In this document: piece after piece, positions 1 through 10,618 of the stretch
How positions within the stretch are numbered: position 1 is the first letter of the stretch
How the letters are laid out: each line of letters starts with the position of its first letter
Source of the DNA: Rhizobium sp. Q54
Lineage (GTDB): Bacteria; Pseudomonadota; Alphaproteobacteria; SHVV01
Direction: 5' to 3'
Length of the DNA stretch: 37,213 nt
NCBI GenBank assembly: GCA_945903685.1
Contig: CAMDOQ010000005.1
Span: forward strand, 1-37,213
Made by a program: the position numbers and the translations under genes
The notes under the pieces: generated by a model
The model's input: the letters and a program-made list of their open reading frames with translations, nothing else
Database searches by the model: none
What the model was told of the DNA's origin: nothing

Positions 1-964
1 CGATCGTATGACCGGCGCGCACGGTGAGCGTTACGCCATCGACCGCCTTGACGTAGCCGACCGTGCGGCGGAAGACGCCGGCCTTGATCGGGAAGTGGAC
101 CTTGACGTCGACGCCGGTCATGACCGCGGCGGCCCCGGCCGCGGGTCGAAGCGGCGCGCCTTTGGGCTCGGCCGCGAGCAGCATCTGCGTATAGGGATGG
201 CGCGGCGCGGCAAACACAGCGGCAGTCGCGCCCTCTTCGACGATCAGGCCGTCCTTCATCACCGCGACCCGCTCGGCCATCTTGCGGACGATGCCGAGGT
301 CGTGGGTGATCAGAAGCACCGCCATGCCGAGCCGATGCTGCAGCTCGCGAAGCAGCTTCAAGAGTTGGGCCTGGATGGTGACGTCGACCGCGGTGGTCGG
401 CTCGTCGGCGATCAGGAGGTCAGGCTCGTTGGCCAATGCCATCGCGATCATGACGCGTTGGCGCTGGCCGCCCGAAAGCTGGTGCGGGTAGGCGCCGAGA
501 CGATGCTCGGCGTCTTGGAGCCCGACCATCTTCAGGAGTTCGAGCGTCCGCGTCCGCGCCGCAGCGGGTGCCAGACCCTTGTGCAGGGACAGGACCTCGT
601 TGATCTGGCGCTCGATGGTGTGGAGCGGATTGAGCGAGGTCATCGGTTCTTGGAACACCATCGAAATCCGGTTGCCGCGGATCTGGTGGAGCGTATCGAC
701 GGCGGCCCCCATGAATTCGTGACCCTCGACCTTGATCGAGCCTTTCGGGTGCCAGGCGAACGGGTAGGGCAGGAGCTGCAGGAGCGAAAGCGCGGTCACC
801 GACTTACCGGAGCCGCTCTCGCCGACCAGGGCGAAGGTCTCGCCGCGCCGGATCGCGAACGAGACTCCGCGCACCGCCTTGACCTCGCGCGCGTCGCGCC
901 CGAACGAGACCGCGAGATCGGCGACCTCGACCAGCGGCGCGGCGGTGGGGGCGGGGTTCGTCAT
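1..964 (-). CDS. yejF: Peptide/oligopeptide ABC transporter ATP-binding protein (YejF-like), C-terminus truncated by window edge
   Basis: Reverse translation from ATG at 964 gives [62 protein letters not shown] (Walker A) and later [32 protein letters not shown] (signature, Walker B). Not in the ORF track because it has no stop inside the window. ATGA overlap with the upstream permease. Confidence 0.93.
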   Translation of the reverse strand, partial: MTNPAPTAAPLVEVADLAVSFGRDAREVKAVRGVSFAIRRGETFALVGESGSGKSVTALSLLQLLPYPFAWHPKGSIKVEGHEFMGAAVDTLHQIRGNRISMVFQEPMTSLNPLHTIERQINEVLSLHKGLAPAAARTRTLELLKMVGLQDAEHRLGAYPHQLSGGQRQRVMIAMALANEPDLLIADEPTTAVDVTIQAQLLKLLRELQHRLGMAVLLITHDLGIVRKMAERVAVMKDGLIVEEGATAAVFAAPRHPYTQMLLAAEPKGAPLRPAAGAAAVMTGVDVKVHFPIKAGVFRRTVGYVKAVDGVTLTVRAGHTI

Positions 965-2013
965 TGGAGCGTCTTACGCGGGTCGAAGGCGTCGCGCACG
1001 GCCTCGCCGATGAAGACGACGAGCGAGAGCATGACGGCCAGGACGACAAAGGCGGTGACGCCGAGCCACGGCGCCTGCAGGTTGGCCTTGCCCTGGCCCA
1101 ACAGCTCGCCGAGCGAGGCCGAGCCAGGCGGGAGCCCGAAGCCCAGGAAGTCGAGCGAGGTGAGCGCGGTGATGCCGCCGATCAGCGCGAACGGCAGGAA
1201 GGTGAGGGTCGCGACCATCGCGTTCGGCAGTACGTGGCGGAACATGATGCGGACGTCCGAGAGCCCGAGTGCGCGCGCCGCGCGCACATAGTCGAAGTTG
1301 CGGGCGCGCAGGAACTCGGCCCGCACCACGCCGACCAGCCCCATCCAGCTGAACAACAGCAGAAGCCCGAGCAGCCACCAGAAGTTGGGTTCGACGATCG
1401 AAGCCAGGATGATGAGGAGGAACAGCACCGGCAGCCCCGACCAAATCTCCATGAACCGCTGGAACAGAAGGTCGACCCAGCCGCCGAAATAGCCCTGCAC
1501 CGCGCCGGCCATGACCCCGAGGATCGAGGAAAAGATCGTCAGGATGGCGCCGAACAGCACTGAAATGCGAAAGCCGTAGATCAGGCGCGCGGTGACGTCG
1601 CGGGCCTGGTCGTCGGTGCCGAGCCAGTTCTCGGCGTTCGGCGGCGAGGGCGCCGGCGAGGGCAGGTCGTAGTTGATGGTGCGGTAGCTATAGGGAACGA
1701 GCGGCCATAGGATCCAACCGCTCTTCGCGGCGATCAGCTTCTGTACTTCTCGGTCGCGGTAATCGGCCTCGGTCTCGAAGTCGCCGCCGAACGCGGTCTC
1801 GGGATAGGCCTTGACGACCGGAAAAAACAGCCCGCCGTCGTAGGCGACGACCAGCGGCTTGTCGTTGGCGATGAACTCGGCCGGAAGTGTCACTGCGAAC
1901 AGGGCGAGGAACAGCCACAGCGACCAGAAACCGCGCCGGTTGGCGACGAAATTCCGGAGCCGCCGCCGCGTCAGCGGCGTGATGCGGGCGCCGAAAAAAC
2001 GGTCTTCCGCCAT
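961..2013 (-). CDS. yejE: Peptide ABC transporter permease (YejE-like)
   Basis: ORF trimmed to [22 protein letters not shown]; multiple TM segments; LPNAMVATLTFLPFALIGGITALTSLDFLGFGLPPG is typical of oligopeptide permeases; ATGA overlaps on both sides. Confidence 0.93.
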   Translation of the reverse strand: MAEDRFFGARITPLTRRRLRNFVANRRGFWSLWLFLALFAVTLPAEFIANDKPLVVAYDGGLFFPVVKAYPETAFGGDFETEADYRDREVQKLIAAKSGWILWPLVPYSYRTINYDLPSPAPSPPNAENWLGTDDQARDVTARLIYGFRISVLFGAILTIFSSILGVMAGAVQGYFGGWVDLLFQRFMEIWSGLPVLFLLIILASIVEPNFWWLLGLLLLFSWMGLVGVVRAEFLRARNFDYVRAARALGLSDVRIMFRHVLPNAMVATLTFLPFALIGGITALTSLDFLGFGLPPGSASLGELLGQGKANLQAPWLGVTAFVVLAVMLSLVVFIGEAVRDAFDPRKTLQ

Positions 2014-3128
2014 CACACGTCGCGGCGTTCGAAGTCGATGCGCGGGTCGACCAGGACGTACATGAAGTCGCCCATGATGTTGAGCAGGAGCCCGAGCAGG
2101 GTGAAAAAATACAGCGTCCCGAACATCACCGGGTAGTCGCGGTTGATGACCGCCTGGAAGCCGAGCAGGCCCAAGCCGTCGAGCGAGAAGATCACCTCGA
2201 TCAGGAGCGCGCCGGTAAATAGAATGCCGACGAACGCGCCCGGAAAGCCGGCGATCGGGATCAGCATCGCGTTCCGGAACACATGGCCGTAGAGCACGCG
2301 CCGCTCGGTCAGGCCTTTGGCGCGGGCCGTCATCACGTACTGCTTGTTGATCTCCTCGATGAAGGAATTCTTGGTGAGGAGCGTCAGCCCGGTAAAGCCG
2401 CCGATCACCAGCGCGACGATCGGCAGCGTCAAATGCCAGAAGTAGTCGACGATGCGGTCCGGCCACGATAGTTCCTGCCAGTTGTCGGAAACCAGGCCGC
2501 GGAGCGGAAACCAATCGAGATAGCTACCGCCCGCGAACAGGACGATCAGCAGCACCGCGAACAGGAACGACGGGATCGCCTGTCCGGCGATGATGACGGC
2601 GCTGGTCCAGACGTCGAAGCGGCTGCCGTCGCGGACCGCCTTGCGGATCCCGAGCGGCACCGAAATCAAATAGACCAGGAGCGTCGTCCACAGCCCGAGC
2701 GAAATCGAGACCGGCATTTTTTCGAGTACGAGGTCGACTACGGCGCGGTCGCGGAAGTAGCTGTTGCCGAACTCGAACCGCGCGTAGTTCCCCAGCATGA
2801 TCAGGAAGCGCTCGTGGGCCGGCTTGTCGAACCCGTAGAGGCGTTCGAGCTCCTTGATGAACTCGGGATCTAGCCCGCGGGCGCCGCGATATTTCGAGGG
2901 CGCCTGTGCGTCGCTTCCTGCCTGGGCCTGCTGGCGTTGACCGCCGACCTCGCCGCCGGCGGCGCCGCCGATCCGCGCCGTCGCTTCGATCGCGGTCCCG
3001 GTGATTTGCGCGATCAACTGCTCGACCGGGCCGCCCGGGGCGACCTGCACGATCGCGAAGTTGATGATCATGATTCCGACCAGGGTCGGGACGATCAGCA
3101 ACAGGCGGCGGACGATGTAGGCGAACAT
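2013..3128 (-). CDS. yejB: Peptide ABC transporter permease (YejB-like)
   Basis: ORF trimmed to [37 protein letters not shown]; the DppB/YejB family N-terminus and inserted region are characteristic. Confidence 0.93.
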   Translation of the reverse strand: MFAYIVRRLLLIVPTLVGIMIINFAIVQVAPGGPVEQLIAQITGTAIEATARIGGAAGGEVGGQRQQAQAGSDAQAPSKYRGARGLDPEFIKELERLYGFDKPAHERFLIMLGNYARFEFGNSYFRDRAVVDLVLEKMPVSISLGLWTTLLVYLISVPLGIRKAVRDGSRFDVWTSAVIIAGQAIPSFLFAVLLIVLFAGGSYLDWFPLRGLVSDNWQELSWPDRIVDYFWHLTLPIVALVIGGFTGLTLLTKNSFIEEINKQYVMTARAKGLTERRVLYGHVFRNAMLIPIAGFPGAFVGILFTGALLIEVIFSLDGLGLLGFQAVINRDYPVMFGTLYFFTLLGLLLNIMGDFMYVLVDPRIDFERRDV

Positions 3129-3172
3129 GGCGGCGGGGCTGGGGGCCGGTGGGCGTGCGGAGGTGAGAGCGG

Positions 3173-5011
3173 TTAGTCGCCGGCGGAACGTGCCTGGGCG
3201 AGGGCGGCGGCCTTGGCGGCGTCGTGCCACCAGGTGTCGGGGTAGCCGGGCGCGTATTTGGGCTTATCGGCCGGGAATCCGAACTTGTCCCAGTAGGCGA
3301 TGTTGTGCTCGCCCTTGAACCACTGCGGGATCAGGTAATGGTTCCAGAGAATGACGCGATCGGTTGCACGCGCCGCGGCCGTGAGCGCGTCGCGATCCTT
3401 GGCCGCGACCATGGTCTCGATCAGGGCGTCGATCACCGGGTGCTTGATGCCGGCGAGGTTATAGCTCCCCGACACCGCGGCCGCGTCCGAGCCCCACATG
3501 TTGCGCTGCTCGATCCCGGGGGTGAGCGACATCACGAAACGGGCGGTGGTGATGTCGAAGTCGAACTCATCGACCCGTTTGCGGTACTGCGCCGAATCGA
3601 CGATGCGGATGCGGGCGGCGATACCCAAACGCTCGAGGTTCTTGACCAACGGCGCAATGATCCGCTCGAACGACGGCTCGAACGTCAGGAACTCGATCTC
3701 GAAAGGCTCGTTTTTAGCGCTGCGAAGCTTGCCGTCTTTGATCGCCCATCCGGCGGCTTTGAGCAGGTCGGCGGCGCGGCGAAGATTGTCGCGCGCGTTG
3801 CCCGAGCCGTCGGTCGCCGGAAAGTGGATCGGTTTGGCGAAGAGATCGGCCGGCAGCTTGTCGCGGAACGGCTCGAGCAGCAGACGTTCCGATTCCGAGG
3901 GTACGCCTCGAGCGGCGAGGTCCGAGTTCTCGTAGACGCTCTTGGTCCGGCGGTAAAGGCCGTGGAACAGGTTCTTGTTGAGCCACTCGAAGTCGAAAGC
4001 GAGGGCGATCGCCTCGCGCACGCGCACGTCCTTCAACTTGTCGCGCCGGGTGTTGAGAAAGTAGGCCTGGGTACCCGAGGGGCGCGCATCGGGGTGCGTC
4101 ACGCGCACGACCTGCCCTTTGCGGGTGCCGGGGAAGTCGTATTCGGTCGCCCACGTCTTCGAGGTGAATTCCTCGCGAAAGTCGTACTCGTAGCTTTTGA
4201 ACGCCTCGAACGCGACGGAACGGTCGCGGTAGTAGTCGACGCGGATCCGCTCGAAATTGTGGCGGCCGACGTTGACCGGCAGGTCCTTGGCCCAGTAGTC
4301 GGCGACGCGCTTATAGGTGATCGATCGGCCGGCCTCAACCTTCTCGACCTGATAGGGGCCCGAGCCCAGCACCGGCTTCAACGTGGTGCGGTCGAACTCG
4401 TTCTCCGCGAAGAACGCCTTCGAGAGCGCCGGGACGCTGGCGGCGATCAAGGGCAGGTCGCGGGTTTCGCCGGGATTGAATGTAAACTTGACCTTGTCGC
4501 GCCCGATCGCTTCGACCTTCGCGATGTCGCGGTAGACGATGCGGAAACGGGGATGGCCCTTGGTGCGGATGGTCTCGAACGTCCACACCACGTCCTCGGC
4601 GGTAATCGGCGAGCCGTCGTGAAAACGCGCCTCCGGGCGCAGCGTGAAGAGCGCGTAGGTTCGATCGGGCGGGACCTCGACCGACTTCGCGATCAGCCCA
4701 TAGGCCGAATCGGGCTCATCGCCCGCGGCTTCCATCAGCGTATCGAAGGGCAGCGCGGCATTGTCTTCCGGTTCGCCTTTCAAGATGAACGGATTCAAAT
4801 TGTCGAAGCCGCCGATCGAGTGAAGGCGAATGTCCCCGCCCTTGGGTGCGCCCGGATTGACGTAAGCAAAATGTTTGAAATCGGGGCCGTATTTGACCGG
4901 GCCGAACGTCGACAGGCCGTGGCTCGGGCCTTGGGTTTGCGCGGCGGTCGGCGCCGCCAGCGCCGCCGCGAGCGCCCACGCCGCCAACAACCAAGAACCT
5001 GCGACCCGCAT
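3173..5011 (-). CDS. yejA: Extracellular peptide-binding protein of the ABC transporter (YejA-like, second copy)
   Basis: 612 aa with Sec signal ([25 protein letters not shown]); [40 protein letters not shown] and SBP family 5 architecture. Confidence 0.9.
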   Translation of the reverse strand: MRVAGSWLLAAWALAAALAAPTAAQTQGPSHGLSTFGPVKYGPDFKHFAYVNPGAPKGGDIRLHSIGGFDNLNPFILKGEPEDNAALPFDTLMEAAGDEPDSAYGLIAKSVEVPPDRTYALFTLRPEARFHDGSPITAEDVVWTFETIRTKGHPRFRIVYRDIAKVEAIGRDKVKFTFNPGETRDLPLIAASVPALSKAFFAENEFDRTTLKPVLGSGPYQVEKVEAGRSITYKRVADYWAKDLPVNVGRHNFERIRVDYYRDRSVAFEAFKSYEYDFREEFTSKTWATEYDFPGTRKGQVVRVTHPDARPSGTQAYFLNTRRDKLKDVRVREAIALAFDFEWLNKNLFHGLYRRTKSVYENSDLAARGVPSESERLLLEPFRDKLPADLFAKPIHFPATDGSGNARDNLRRAADLLKAAGWAIKDGKLRSAKNEPFEIEFLTFEPSFERIIAPLVKNLERLGIAARIRIVDSAQYRKRVDEFDFDITTARFVMSLTPGIEQRNMWGSDAAAVSGSYNLAGIKHPVIDALIETMVAAKDRDALTAAARATDRVILWNHYLIPQWFKGEHNIAYWDKFGFPADKPKYAPGYPDTWWHDAAKAAALAQARSAGD

Positions 5012-5072
5012 CCGCGCTCTCCGTTAAGCCGTCGCCGGCATATTAAGGGATTTAGCGCGCGATCGTATCGCT

Positions 5073-6914
5073 TCACTGCCCTTTTAGCTGGGCCTCGCCG
5101 CGCTTGAGCGCCGCTTCTTTCTCGGGGTCGACCCACCAAGTGTTGAAGCCCAGGGAGTATTTGGGCGTGACCGCCGGGCGGCCGAACTTGTTCCAGTAGG
5201 CGATGCGGTAGCTCTGGATGTGAAACTGCGGCACCACGAAGTGGTTCCACAGCAGCACGCGGTCGAGCGCACGGGTGCGCGCGATCAGCGTCTTGCGGTC
5301 GGGCGCGTTGATAACGAGCTCGATCAGCTTATCGATCGCTGGGTCCTTGATGCCGGCCAGGTTGCGGCTGCCTTCGAGGCCGGCGCTGGCCGAGCCGAAG
5401 AAGTCGATCTGCTCGTTGCCGGGCGAGAGCGATTGGCCCCAACTGCCGATGATCATGTCGAAGTCGAACGTGTCGATGCGTTTCTGGTATTGCGCGGTGT
5501 CGACGATACGGATGCGGGCCTTGATACCGAGCCGCTCCATGATGCGGATCATTGGCGCGACGATGCGCTCGAAGCGCTGATCGGCCAGCAGGAACTCGAT
5601 CTCGACCTGGTTTCCGGTCTTGGGGTCGATGAGCTTTTGGTCCTTGACCGCGAACCCGGCGGCGGCGAGCAACTGGGTCGCGGCGCGTAAGCCGGCCCGG
5701 TTCTGGCCCGAGCCGTCGGTCGCGGGCGGCGCGAACGACTTGGTGAAGACTTCGTCCGGGACCATGCCGCGCAGCGGGTTCAGCACTGCGAGTTCCTCGG
5801 CCGCGGGTAGCCCGCTCGATGCCAGCTCCGAGTTCGAGAAGTAGCTCGCGGTGCGAACGTACTGGCCATAGAACAGATTGGCGTTGGCCCATTCGAAGTC
5901 GAAGGTGTGAGCGATCGCCTCGCGCACGCGCCGGTCCTTGAACAGCGGGCGGCGCAAATTGAAGACGAACGCCTGCATCCCGGTCGGCACCTCGTGCCTG
6001 ATCTCCTCCTTGACGACGAGGCCCTGCCTGAGTGCCGGGAATTCGTACGAAGTCGCCCAGTCTTTGGCGCTGCTTTCGGCGCGGAAGTCATAGACGTGGG
6101 CCTTGAACGCCTCGAGCGCGACCGTTTGATCCAGGAAATAGTCGTAGCGGATACGTTCGAAATTGTTGTGGCCGCGGGCGACCGGCAGATCCTTGGCCCA
6201 ATAAGTCGGGACGCGCTCGAACGTGATCGATCGTCCGGCCTCGAGCTCGAGCACGCGGTACGGTCCGCTTCCCAACGGCGGCTCGAGCGTGGTCTTGTCG
6301 AACTCGCGCGTCGCGTAGTAGGCCTTCGGCAGCACCGTCAGCTGGCCCAAGATGTGCGCGAGTTCCTTGTTGTCGGCGTGCTTGAACGTGAACTTGACCC
6401 GCGTCGGCGCAAGCGCCGCGACGGTTGCGACGTCGGCCCAGTAGGTTCGATAGGTCGGATGGCCTTTGCTGCGGAGCATGTCGAAGGTCCAGACGACGTC
6501 GTCGGCGGTGATCGGCGTGCCATCGTGCCAGCGTGCCGCCGCCCTTAAATGGAAGATCACCCAAGTGTTGTCGGGCGCCGTCTCGACGCTCTCGGCAATG
6601 AGACCGTACTGCGCGCTTGCCTCGTCGGCGGAGCTCTCCATCAATTGGTCGTAGATCAGGCCGATCCCGGCGGCGGCGCGCCCTTTGACGATGAAGGGAT
6701 TGAGCGAATCGAAGCCGCCGATCGCGTACTGCCGGGCGGTGCCGCCGATGGGCGCGTTGGGGTTGACGTAGTCGAAATGTTTGAAGTCGGGCCCGTATTT
6801 GAGGTCGCCGAGGAGCGCGTGGCCATGCTTGGGCTGGGCGATCGCGGCCCCAGCGGCAATCGCCGCCACGGCCAGGACGACGGGCAGATTACGAAGGAAC
6901 AACGACCAGATCAT
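5073..6914 (-). CDS. yejA: Extracellular peptide-binding protein of the ABC transporter (YejA-like, first copy)
   Basis: 613 aa with signal peptide; colinear with the neighbouring copy throughout ([40 protein letters not shown]). Confidence 0.9.
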   Translation of the reverse strand: MIWSLFLRNLPVVLAVAAIAAGAAIAQPKHGHALLGDLKYGPDFKHFDYVNPNAPIGGTARQYAIGGFDSLNPFIVKGRAAAGIGLIYDQLMESSADEASAQYGLIAESVETAPDNTWVIFHLRAAARWHDGTPITADDVVWTFDMLRSKGHPTYRTYWADVATVAALAPTRVKFTFKHADNKELAHILGQLTVLPKAYYATREFDKTTLEPPLGSGPYRVLELEAGRSITFERVPTYWAKDLPVARGHNNFERIRYDYFLDQTVALEAFKAHVYDFRAESSAKDWATSYEFPALRQGLVVKEEIRHEVPTGMQAFVFNLRRPLFKDRRVREAIAHTFDFEWANANLFYGQYVRTASYFSNSELASSGLPAAEELAVLNPLRGMVPDEVFTKSFAPPATDGSGQNRAGLRAATQLLAAAGFAVKDQKLIDPKTGNQVEIEFLLADQRFERIVAPMIRIMERLGIKARIRIVDTAQYQKRIDTFDFDMIIGSWGQSLSPGNEQIDFFGSASAGLEGSRNLAGIKDPAIDKLIELVINAPDRKTLIARTRALDRVLLWNHFVVPQFHIQSYRIAYWNKFGRPAVTPKYSLGFNTWWVDPEKEAALKRGEAQLKGQ

Positions 6915-6985
6915 GCGCGGTCTCCACGGAAAGCGGCGCCCTTAGCCTACGCACGCGAGCGCACAAACGTAAGCCGGCTCGCGCC

Positions 6986-7771
6986 CTATCCGGCGAGGAT
7001 CGCGAGCGCCTCACGGTGAAGGGACGGATCGCCGGCGGCGAGAACGCGGCCGTCGCTCCCCAAGGCAAGCGGTCGGCCCTGCCAATCGGTGATGACGCCG
7101 CCCGCCCCCTCGATCACCGGCACCAGCGCGGCGAAGTCGTGGTCTTTGAGCGAACATTCGACCACAAGGTCGACGAACCCCATCGCCAGCAGGCCGAAGG
7201 CGTAGCAGTCGGCGCTGAAGCGGGTGAGCTTGACCGTCCGCTCCAGGCGCTCGAAGGCGGCGCGGTCGGGCGGCGGGTAATAGGTGAGTCCGGTCGTGAA
7301 CAGGACCGCTTGGTCGAGCCGGGGACACGACCGTACGCGGATCGGCTCGCCGTCGAAGCGAGTGGGCGCGCCGGCCACGCCGATCCAACGCTCGGCCGTG
7401 ATTGGCTGGTCGATCACGCCCACCAGCGGCCGGCCGTTGTCGCAGAGCGCGATCAGGGTGCCGAACATCGGCGTCCCGGTCACGAACGACTTGGTGCCGT
7501 CGATCGGGTCGATCACCCACACGAAGCGCGCGTCGCGGCGGACGGTGCCGAACTCCTCGCCGACGATGCCGTGGTCGGGGTAGGCGCGCTCGATCAAGCG
7601 CCGGAGCGCTTGCTCGGCCTCGCGATCGGCAATGGTGACCGGACTGCGGTCGGGCTTGGTATCGACCGCGATCGGGCGGCGAAAATAAGGGCGGATGGCG
7701 GCGCCCGCCGTATCGGCGAGCGCGATTGCAAATGCCGTCAACTGGTCGAGATCGGGAGTCGGAGCGGGCAT
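6986..7771 (-). CDS. hisN: Inositol monophosphatase family protein, probable histidinol-phosphatase
   Basis: IMPase motifs GEEFGTVR and WVIDPIDGTKSFVTGTPMFGTLIAL; 261 aa, HisN-like length. Confidence 0.85.
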   Translation of the reverse strand: MPAPTPDLDQLTAFAIALADTAGAAIRPYFRRPIAVDTKPDRSPVTIADREAEQALRRLIERAYPDHGIVGEEFGTVRRDARFVWVIDPIDGTKSFVTGTPMFGTLIALCDNGRPLVGVIDQPITAERWIGVAGAPTRFDGEPIRVRSCPRLDQAVLFTTGLTYYPPPDRAAFERLERTVKLTRFSADCYAFGLLAMGFVDLVVECSLKDHDFAALVPVIEGAGGVITDWQGRPLALGSDGRVLAAGDPSLHREALAILAG

Positions 7772-7826
7772 CGTCAGCCGCTGCCCCGGTGGCGATCGTT
7801 CCGGCGCGCGCGGCGCCGGCAGCGCG

Positions 7827-8360
7827 TCACTTGGGCAGGTCTTTGGGCGCGTCGCTCAAGGAGCGAATATAGAGCAACAGGTTGGCGCGCTCGACCGGGT
7901 TCTTGATGCCGGCGAACGTCATCTTGGTGCCAGCGACCACGCCTTTGGGGTTGGCGAGGAACGCGTCCAGTTCGGCGAAACTCCACGGCTTGCCGAAGCC
8001 CGCCATCGCGCTCGAGAAACTGAAGCCCGGGGTGCCGGCGGCCTTGCGGCCGACCACGTCGTGAAGATTGGGGCCGACGCGGTTGGGACCGCCTTTCTCG
8101 GCGGTATGGCAGGAGACGCACTTCTTGAAGGCCTTTTCGCCTTCTTTGGCGTTGCCTTCGGCGAGCAGGACCGGCAGCGGGCGGGTGTCGGCCGCCGCGG
8201 CCGCGCCGCCCTTGTCTTCTTCCTCGGCCGCCACCGTCATCGCGGTCTGCTCGGGAACGCGCGGCTTATAGATCGCGTCGCCGGCGATGTTGAGGACCGT
8301 GATCAGCAGGACTGCCGCCAATCCGGCACCGGCTATCTTGTTGAAATCAAGGGCGTTCAT
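7827..8360 (-). CDS. Membrane-anchored c-type cytochrome (class I, CycM-like)
   Basis: Trimmed to MNALDFNKIAGAGLAAVLLITVLNIAGDAIY; haem motif CVSCH followed by NRVGPNLHDVVGRKAA and a distal GTKMTFAGIKNPVERANLLLYI (Met ligand). Confidence 0.9.
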   Translation of the reverse strand: MNALDFNKIAGAGLAAVLLITVLNIAGDAIYKPRVPEQTAMTVAAEEEDKGGAAAAADTRPLPVLLAEGNAKEGEKAFKKCVSCHTAEKGGPNRVGPNLHDVVGRKAAGTPGFSFSSAMAGFGKPWSFAELDAFLANPKGVVAGTKMTFAGIKNPVERANLLLYIRSLSDAPKDLPK

Positions 8361-8506
8361 GGCTGGTTCCCGAACAATCGGACAGGCGGCCCGCGCGGCC
8401 GGTTGGAGATTAGCGGCTTCCCCGCCCGCGGTGCAACCCGTATAACTCGCCCGCAATCGGACCCGAACAGGGCGCAATATCTCGGCTTTTCAGGAGCAGC
8501 GACCGG

Positions 8507-9271
8507 GTGGCCCAGCCTCTCAAACCCCTCGTCGTGATTCCGGCGCGGATGGCGGCGACCCGCCTGCCGGGCAAGCCGCTCGCTTTGATCGGCGACGCCC
8601 CGATGATCGTGCAGGTGTGGCGGCGCGCGACCGAAGCGGCGCTCGGGCCGGTCGTGGTCGCGGCCGGCGACACGGCGATTGCGCAAGCCATCGAAGCTGC
8701 CGGCGGGCGCGCGCTCTTGACCCGCCCCGACCACACGACCGGCTCTGACCGCGTCTACGAGGCCTTTAGCGCGCTTGGCGGCGCCGCGGCTTTCGATGCC
8801 GTGGTCAATCTCCAGGGCGATCTGCCGCTGATCGAGCCCGACGCGATCCGGGCCGTGGTCGCGCCGCTGGCCGACCCCGCGGTCGATATCGCGACCTTGG
8901 TTGCGCCGACCGACGATCCGACCGAGGCGGCCGATCCCAACGTCGTCAAGGCGATCGTCGCGCTCGCGCCCGGCGCGCGGATCGGGCGCGCGCTTTATTT
9001 CACCCGCTCCGCCGCGCCGTCAGGCCCCGGCCCGCTCCTCCACCACATCGGCATCTACGCCTACCGGCCGGCGGCGCTCGCCCGCTTCATCGTCTTGCCG
9101 CAAAGCCCGCTCGAGCGTCGCGAACGGCTCGAGCAGCTCCGCGCTCTCGAAGCCGGCCTGCGTATCGACGCGGCGCTCGTTGACACGGTTCCGTTCGGTG
9201 TCGATACTCCGGCTGACCTCGACAAGGCGCGGCGTCTGTTCGCGACCAGCCGGTTTGCCCGGCGCCCCTGA
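8507..9271 (+). CDS. kdsB: 3-deoxy-manno-octulosonate cytidylyltransferase
   Basis: GTG start; PLVVIPARMAATRLPGKPLALIGDAPMIVQVW, LTRPDHTTGSDRVYEA, VVNLQGDLPLIEP. Confidence 0.95.
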   Translation: MAQPLKPLVVIPARMAATRLPGKPLALIGDAPMIVQVWRRATEAALGPVVVAAGDTAIAQAIEAAGGRALLTRPDHTTGSDRVYEAFSALGGAAAFDAVVNLQGDLPLIEPDAIRAVVAPLADPAVDIATLVAPTDDPTEAADPNVVKAIVALAPGARIGRALYFTRSAAPSGPGPLLHHIGIYAYRPAALARFIVLPQSPLERRERLEQLRALEAGLRIDAALVDTVPFGVDTPADLDKARRLFATSRFARRP

Positions 9272-9294
9272 CGTCGGCGAAACTCCGACCTGCC

Positions 9295-10161
9295 ATGGCT
9301 GCTGTTCCCCCGCCATCCGATCCGTCCCGAACGATCGCGTTTCAAGGCGCGCCCGGTGCCTATTCGCATTTGGCCTGCCGGCAAGTGCTGCCCGAACTCG
9401 CGCCACTGCCGTGCGACACCTTCGAGGACGCGTTCGCGGCGGTGATCGAGGGGCGAGCGATCCGCGCCATGATTCCGATCGAGAACTCGGTCGCCGGCCG
9501 TGTCGCCGACATTCACCACCTGTTGCCCGATTCGCCGCTCTATATTGTCGGCGAGCATTTCATGCGCGTGCAGCATTGTCTGCTGGCGGCCCCGGGCACG
9601 ACCCTCGCCGGGGTCAAGAACGTCTACAGCCACATTCATGCGCTCTCGCAATGCCGCGACTTCATCCGGCGGCACGGGCTCAAAGCGCACGTCTTCGCCG
9701 ACACCGCCGGCGCCGCCGCCGAAATCGCCCGCCGCCGCGACCCGGCTGACGCCGCGATCGCATCATCGCTCGCTGCCGAGATTTACGGCCTCACAATTCT
9801 CAAGACCGATCTCGAGGACGCCGAGCACAACACCACCCGCTTCGTCATCTTGGCGCGCGAGTCGGTGCGGCCGGCCCTCGCGGCCGGCCCCGCCATCACC
9901 TCGTTCATCTTCCGCGTCCGTAACGTTCCGGCCGCGCTCTACAAGGCGATGGGCGGGTTCGCGACCAACGGCGTCAACATGGTGAAGCTCGAGAGTTATC
10001 AGGTCGGCGGCTCGTTCGCGGCGACCCAGTTCTACGCTGACATCGAAGGCCACGCCGACGACCCGCCAGTGATCGGTGCGTTCGAGGAACTCGGCTTCTT
10101 CACCCGTCACTTCAAGGTGCTCGGCGTTTATCCGGCGCATTCGTTCCGGCGCGGCGGCTGA
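9295..10161 (+). CDS. pheA: Prephenate dehydratase with ACT domain
   Basis: IAFQGAPGAYSHLACRQ, MIPIENSVAGRV, NTTRFVIL, ACT-domain motif KLESYQVGGSFAATQFYADIEG. Confidence 0.95.
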   Translation: MAAVPPPSDPSRTIAFQGAPGAYSHLACRQVLPELAPLPCDTFEDAFAAVIEGRAIRAMIPIENSVAGRVADIHHLLPDSPLYIVGEHFMRVQHCLLAAPGTTLAGVKNVYSHIHALSQCRDFIRRHGLKAHVFADTAGAAAEIARRRDPADAAIASSLAAEIYGLTILKTDLEDAEHNTTRFVILARESVRPALAAGPAITSFIFRVRNVPAALYKAMGGFATNGVNMVKLESYQVGGSFAATQFYADIEGHADDPPVIGAFEELGFFTRHFKVLGVYPAHSFRRGG

Positions 10162-10172
10162 TCGGCAGGCGC

Positions 10173-10200
10173 AAAAAAAAGAGGCGGCCCGTGGGCCGCC
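10173..10200 (-). terminator. Rho-independent terminator for the 79-aa protein gene
   Basis: On the minus strand GGCGGCCCACGGGCCGCC (perfect 8-bp inverted repeat) is followed by TC and eight Ts (plus-strand AAAAAAAA at 10173-10180). Confidence 0.85.
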
Positions 10201-10228
10201 CCTTCGCTTGACGTATCGAGCCGCTGGA

Positions 10229-10468
10229 TTAGCCGGCCGCCTTCTTCCCCGCCGCGACCGCCTTCATGCAGTCGGCTTCCTTGCCGGCCTTTGCGGCGGT
10301 GTCGCCTTCCTTCCAGTGCTTCTCGACCATTTCCTTCTTCTTGGCGTCCTTGATCGCCATCGATGACTTCTGCAGGGCGGCGAGGTCGTCCTTGCAGGCA
10401 GCCTGCGCGGGTGCACCGAGAATCGCGGCGCCGAACAACACCGCGGCGGTCAAAGCAACGAGCTTCAT
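10229..10468 (-). CDS. Small secreted/periplasmic protein of unknown function (79 aa)
   Basis: Clear Sec signal peptide MKLVALTAAVLFGAAILGAPAQA-ACKDD; mature part Lys/Ala-rich with two Cys; followed by an intrinsic terminator. Confidence 0.8.
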   Translation of the reverse strand: MKLVALTAAVLFGAAILGAPAQAACKDDLAALQKSSMAIKDAKKKEMVEKHWKEGDTAAKAGKEADCMKAVAAGKKAAG

Positions 10469-10618
10469 GTCATTAACTCCCTTGAGGTTGAATCTGATGG
10501 AATCCCCGAATGGAACTCGTGCCGCCGACGCTACCCGGGCCGCACCCGTTCGACGTGATGAACACCGGCCCCCGGCGACCTAATCCGCTCCCGGCGAAAT
10601 CTTTTTATCACTTTGTTC

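Noticed and set aside
3224-5107. 627-aa + strand ORF antisense to yejA
   Set aside because: Shadow ORF caused by GC codon bias; the opposite strand encodes a clear binding protein with a signal peptide.
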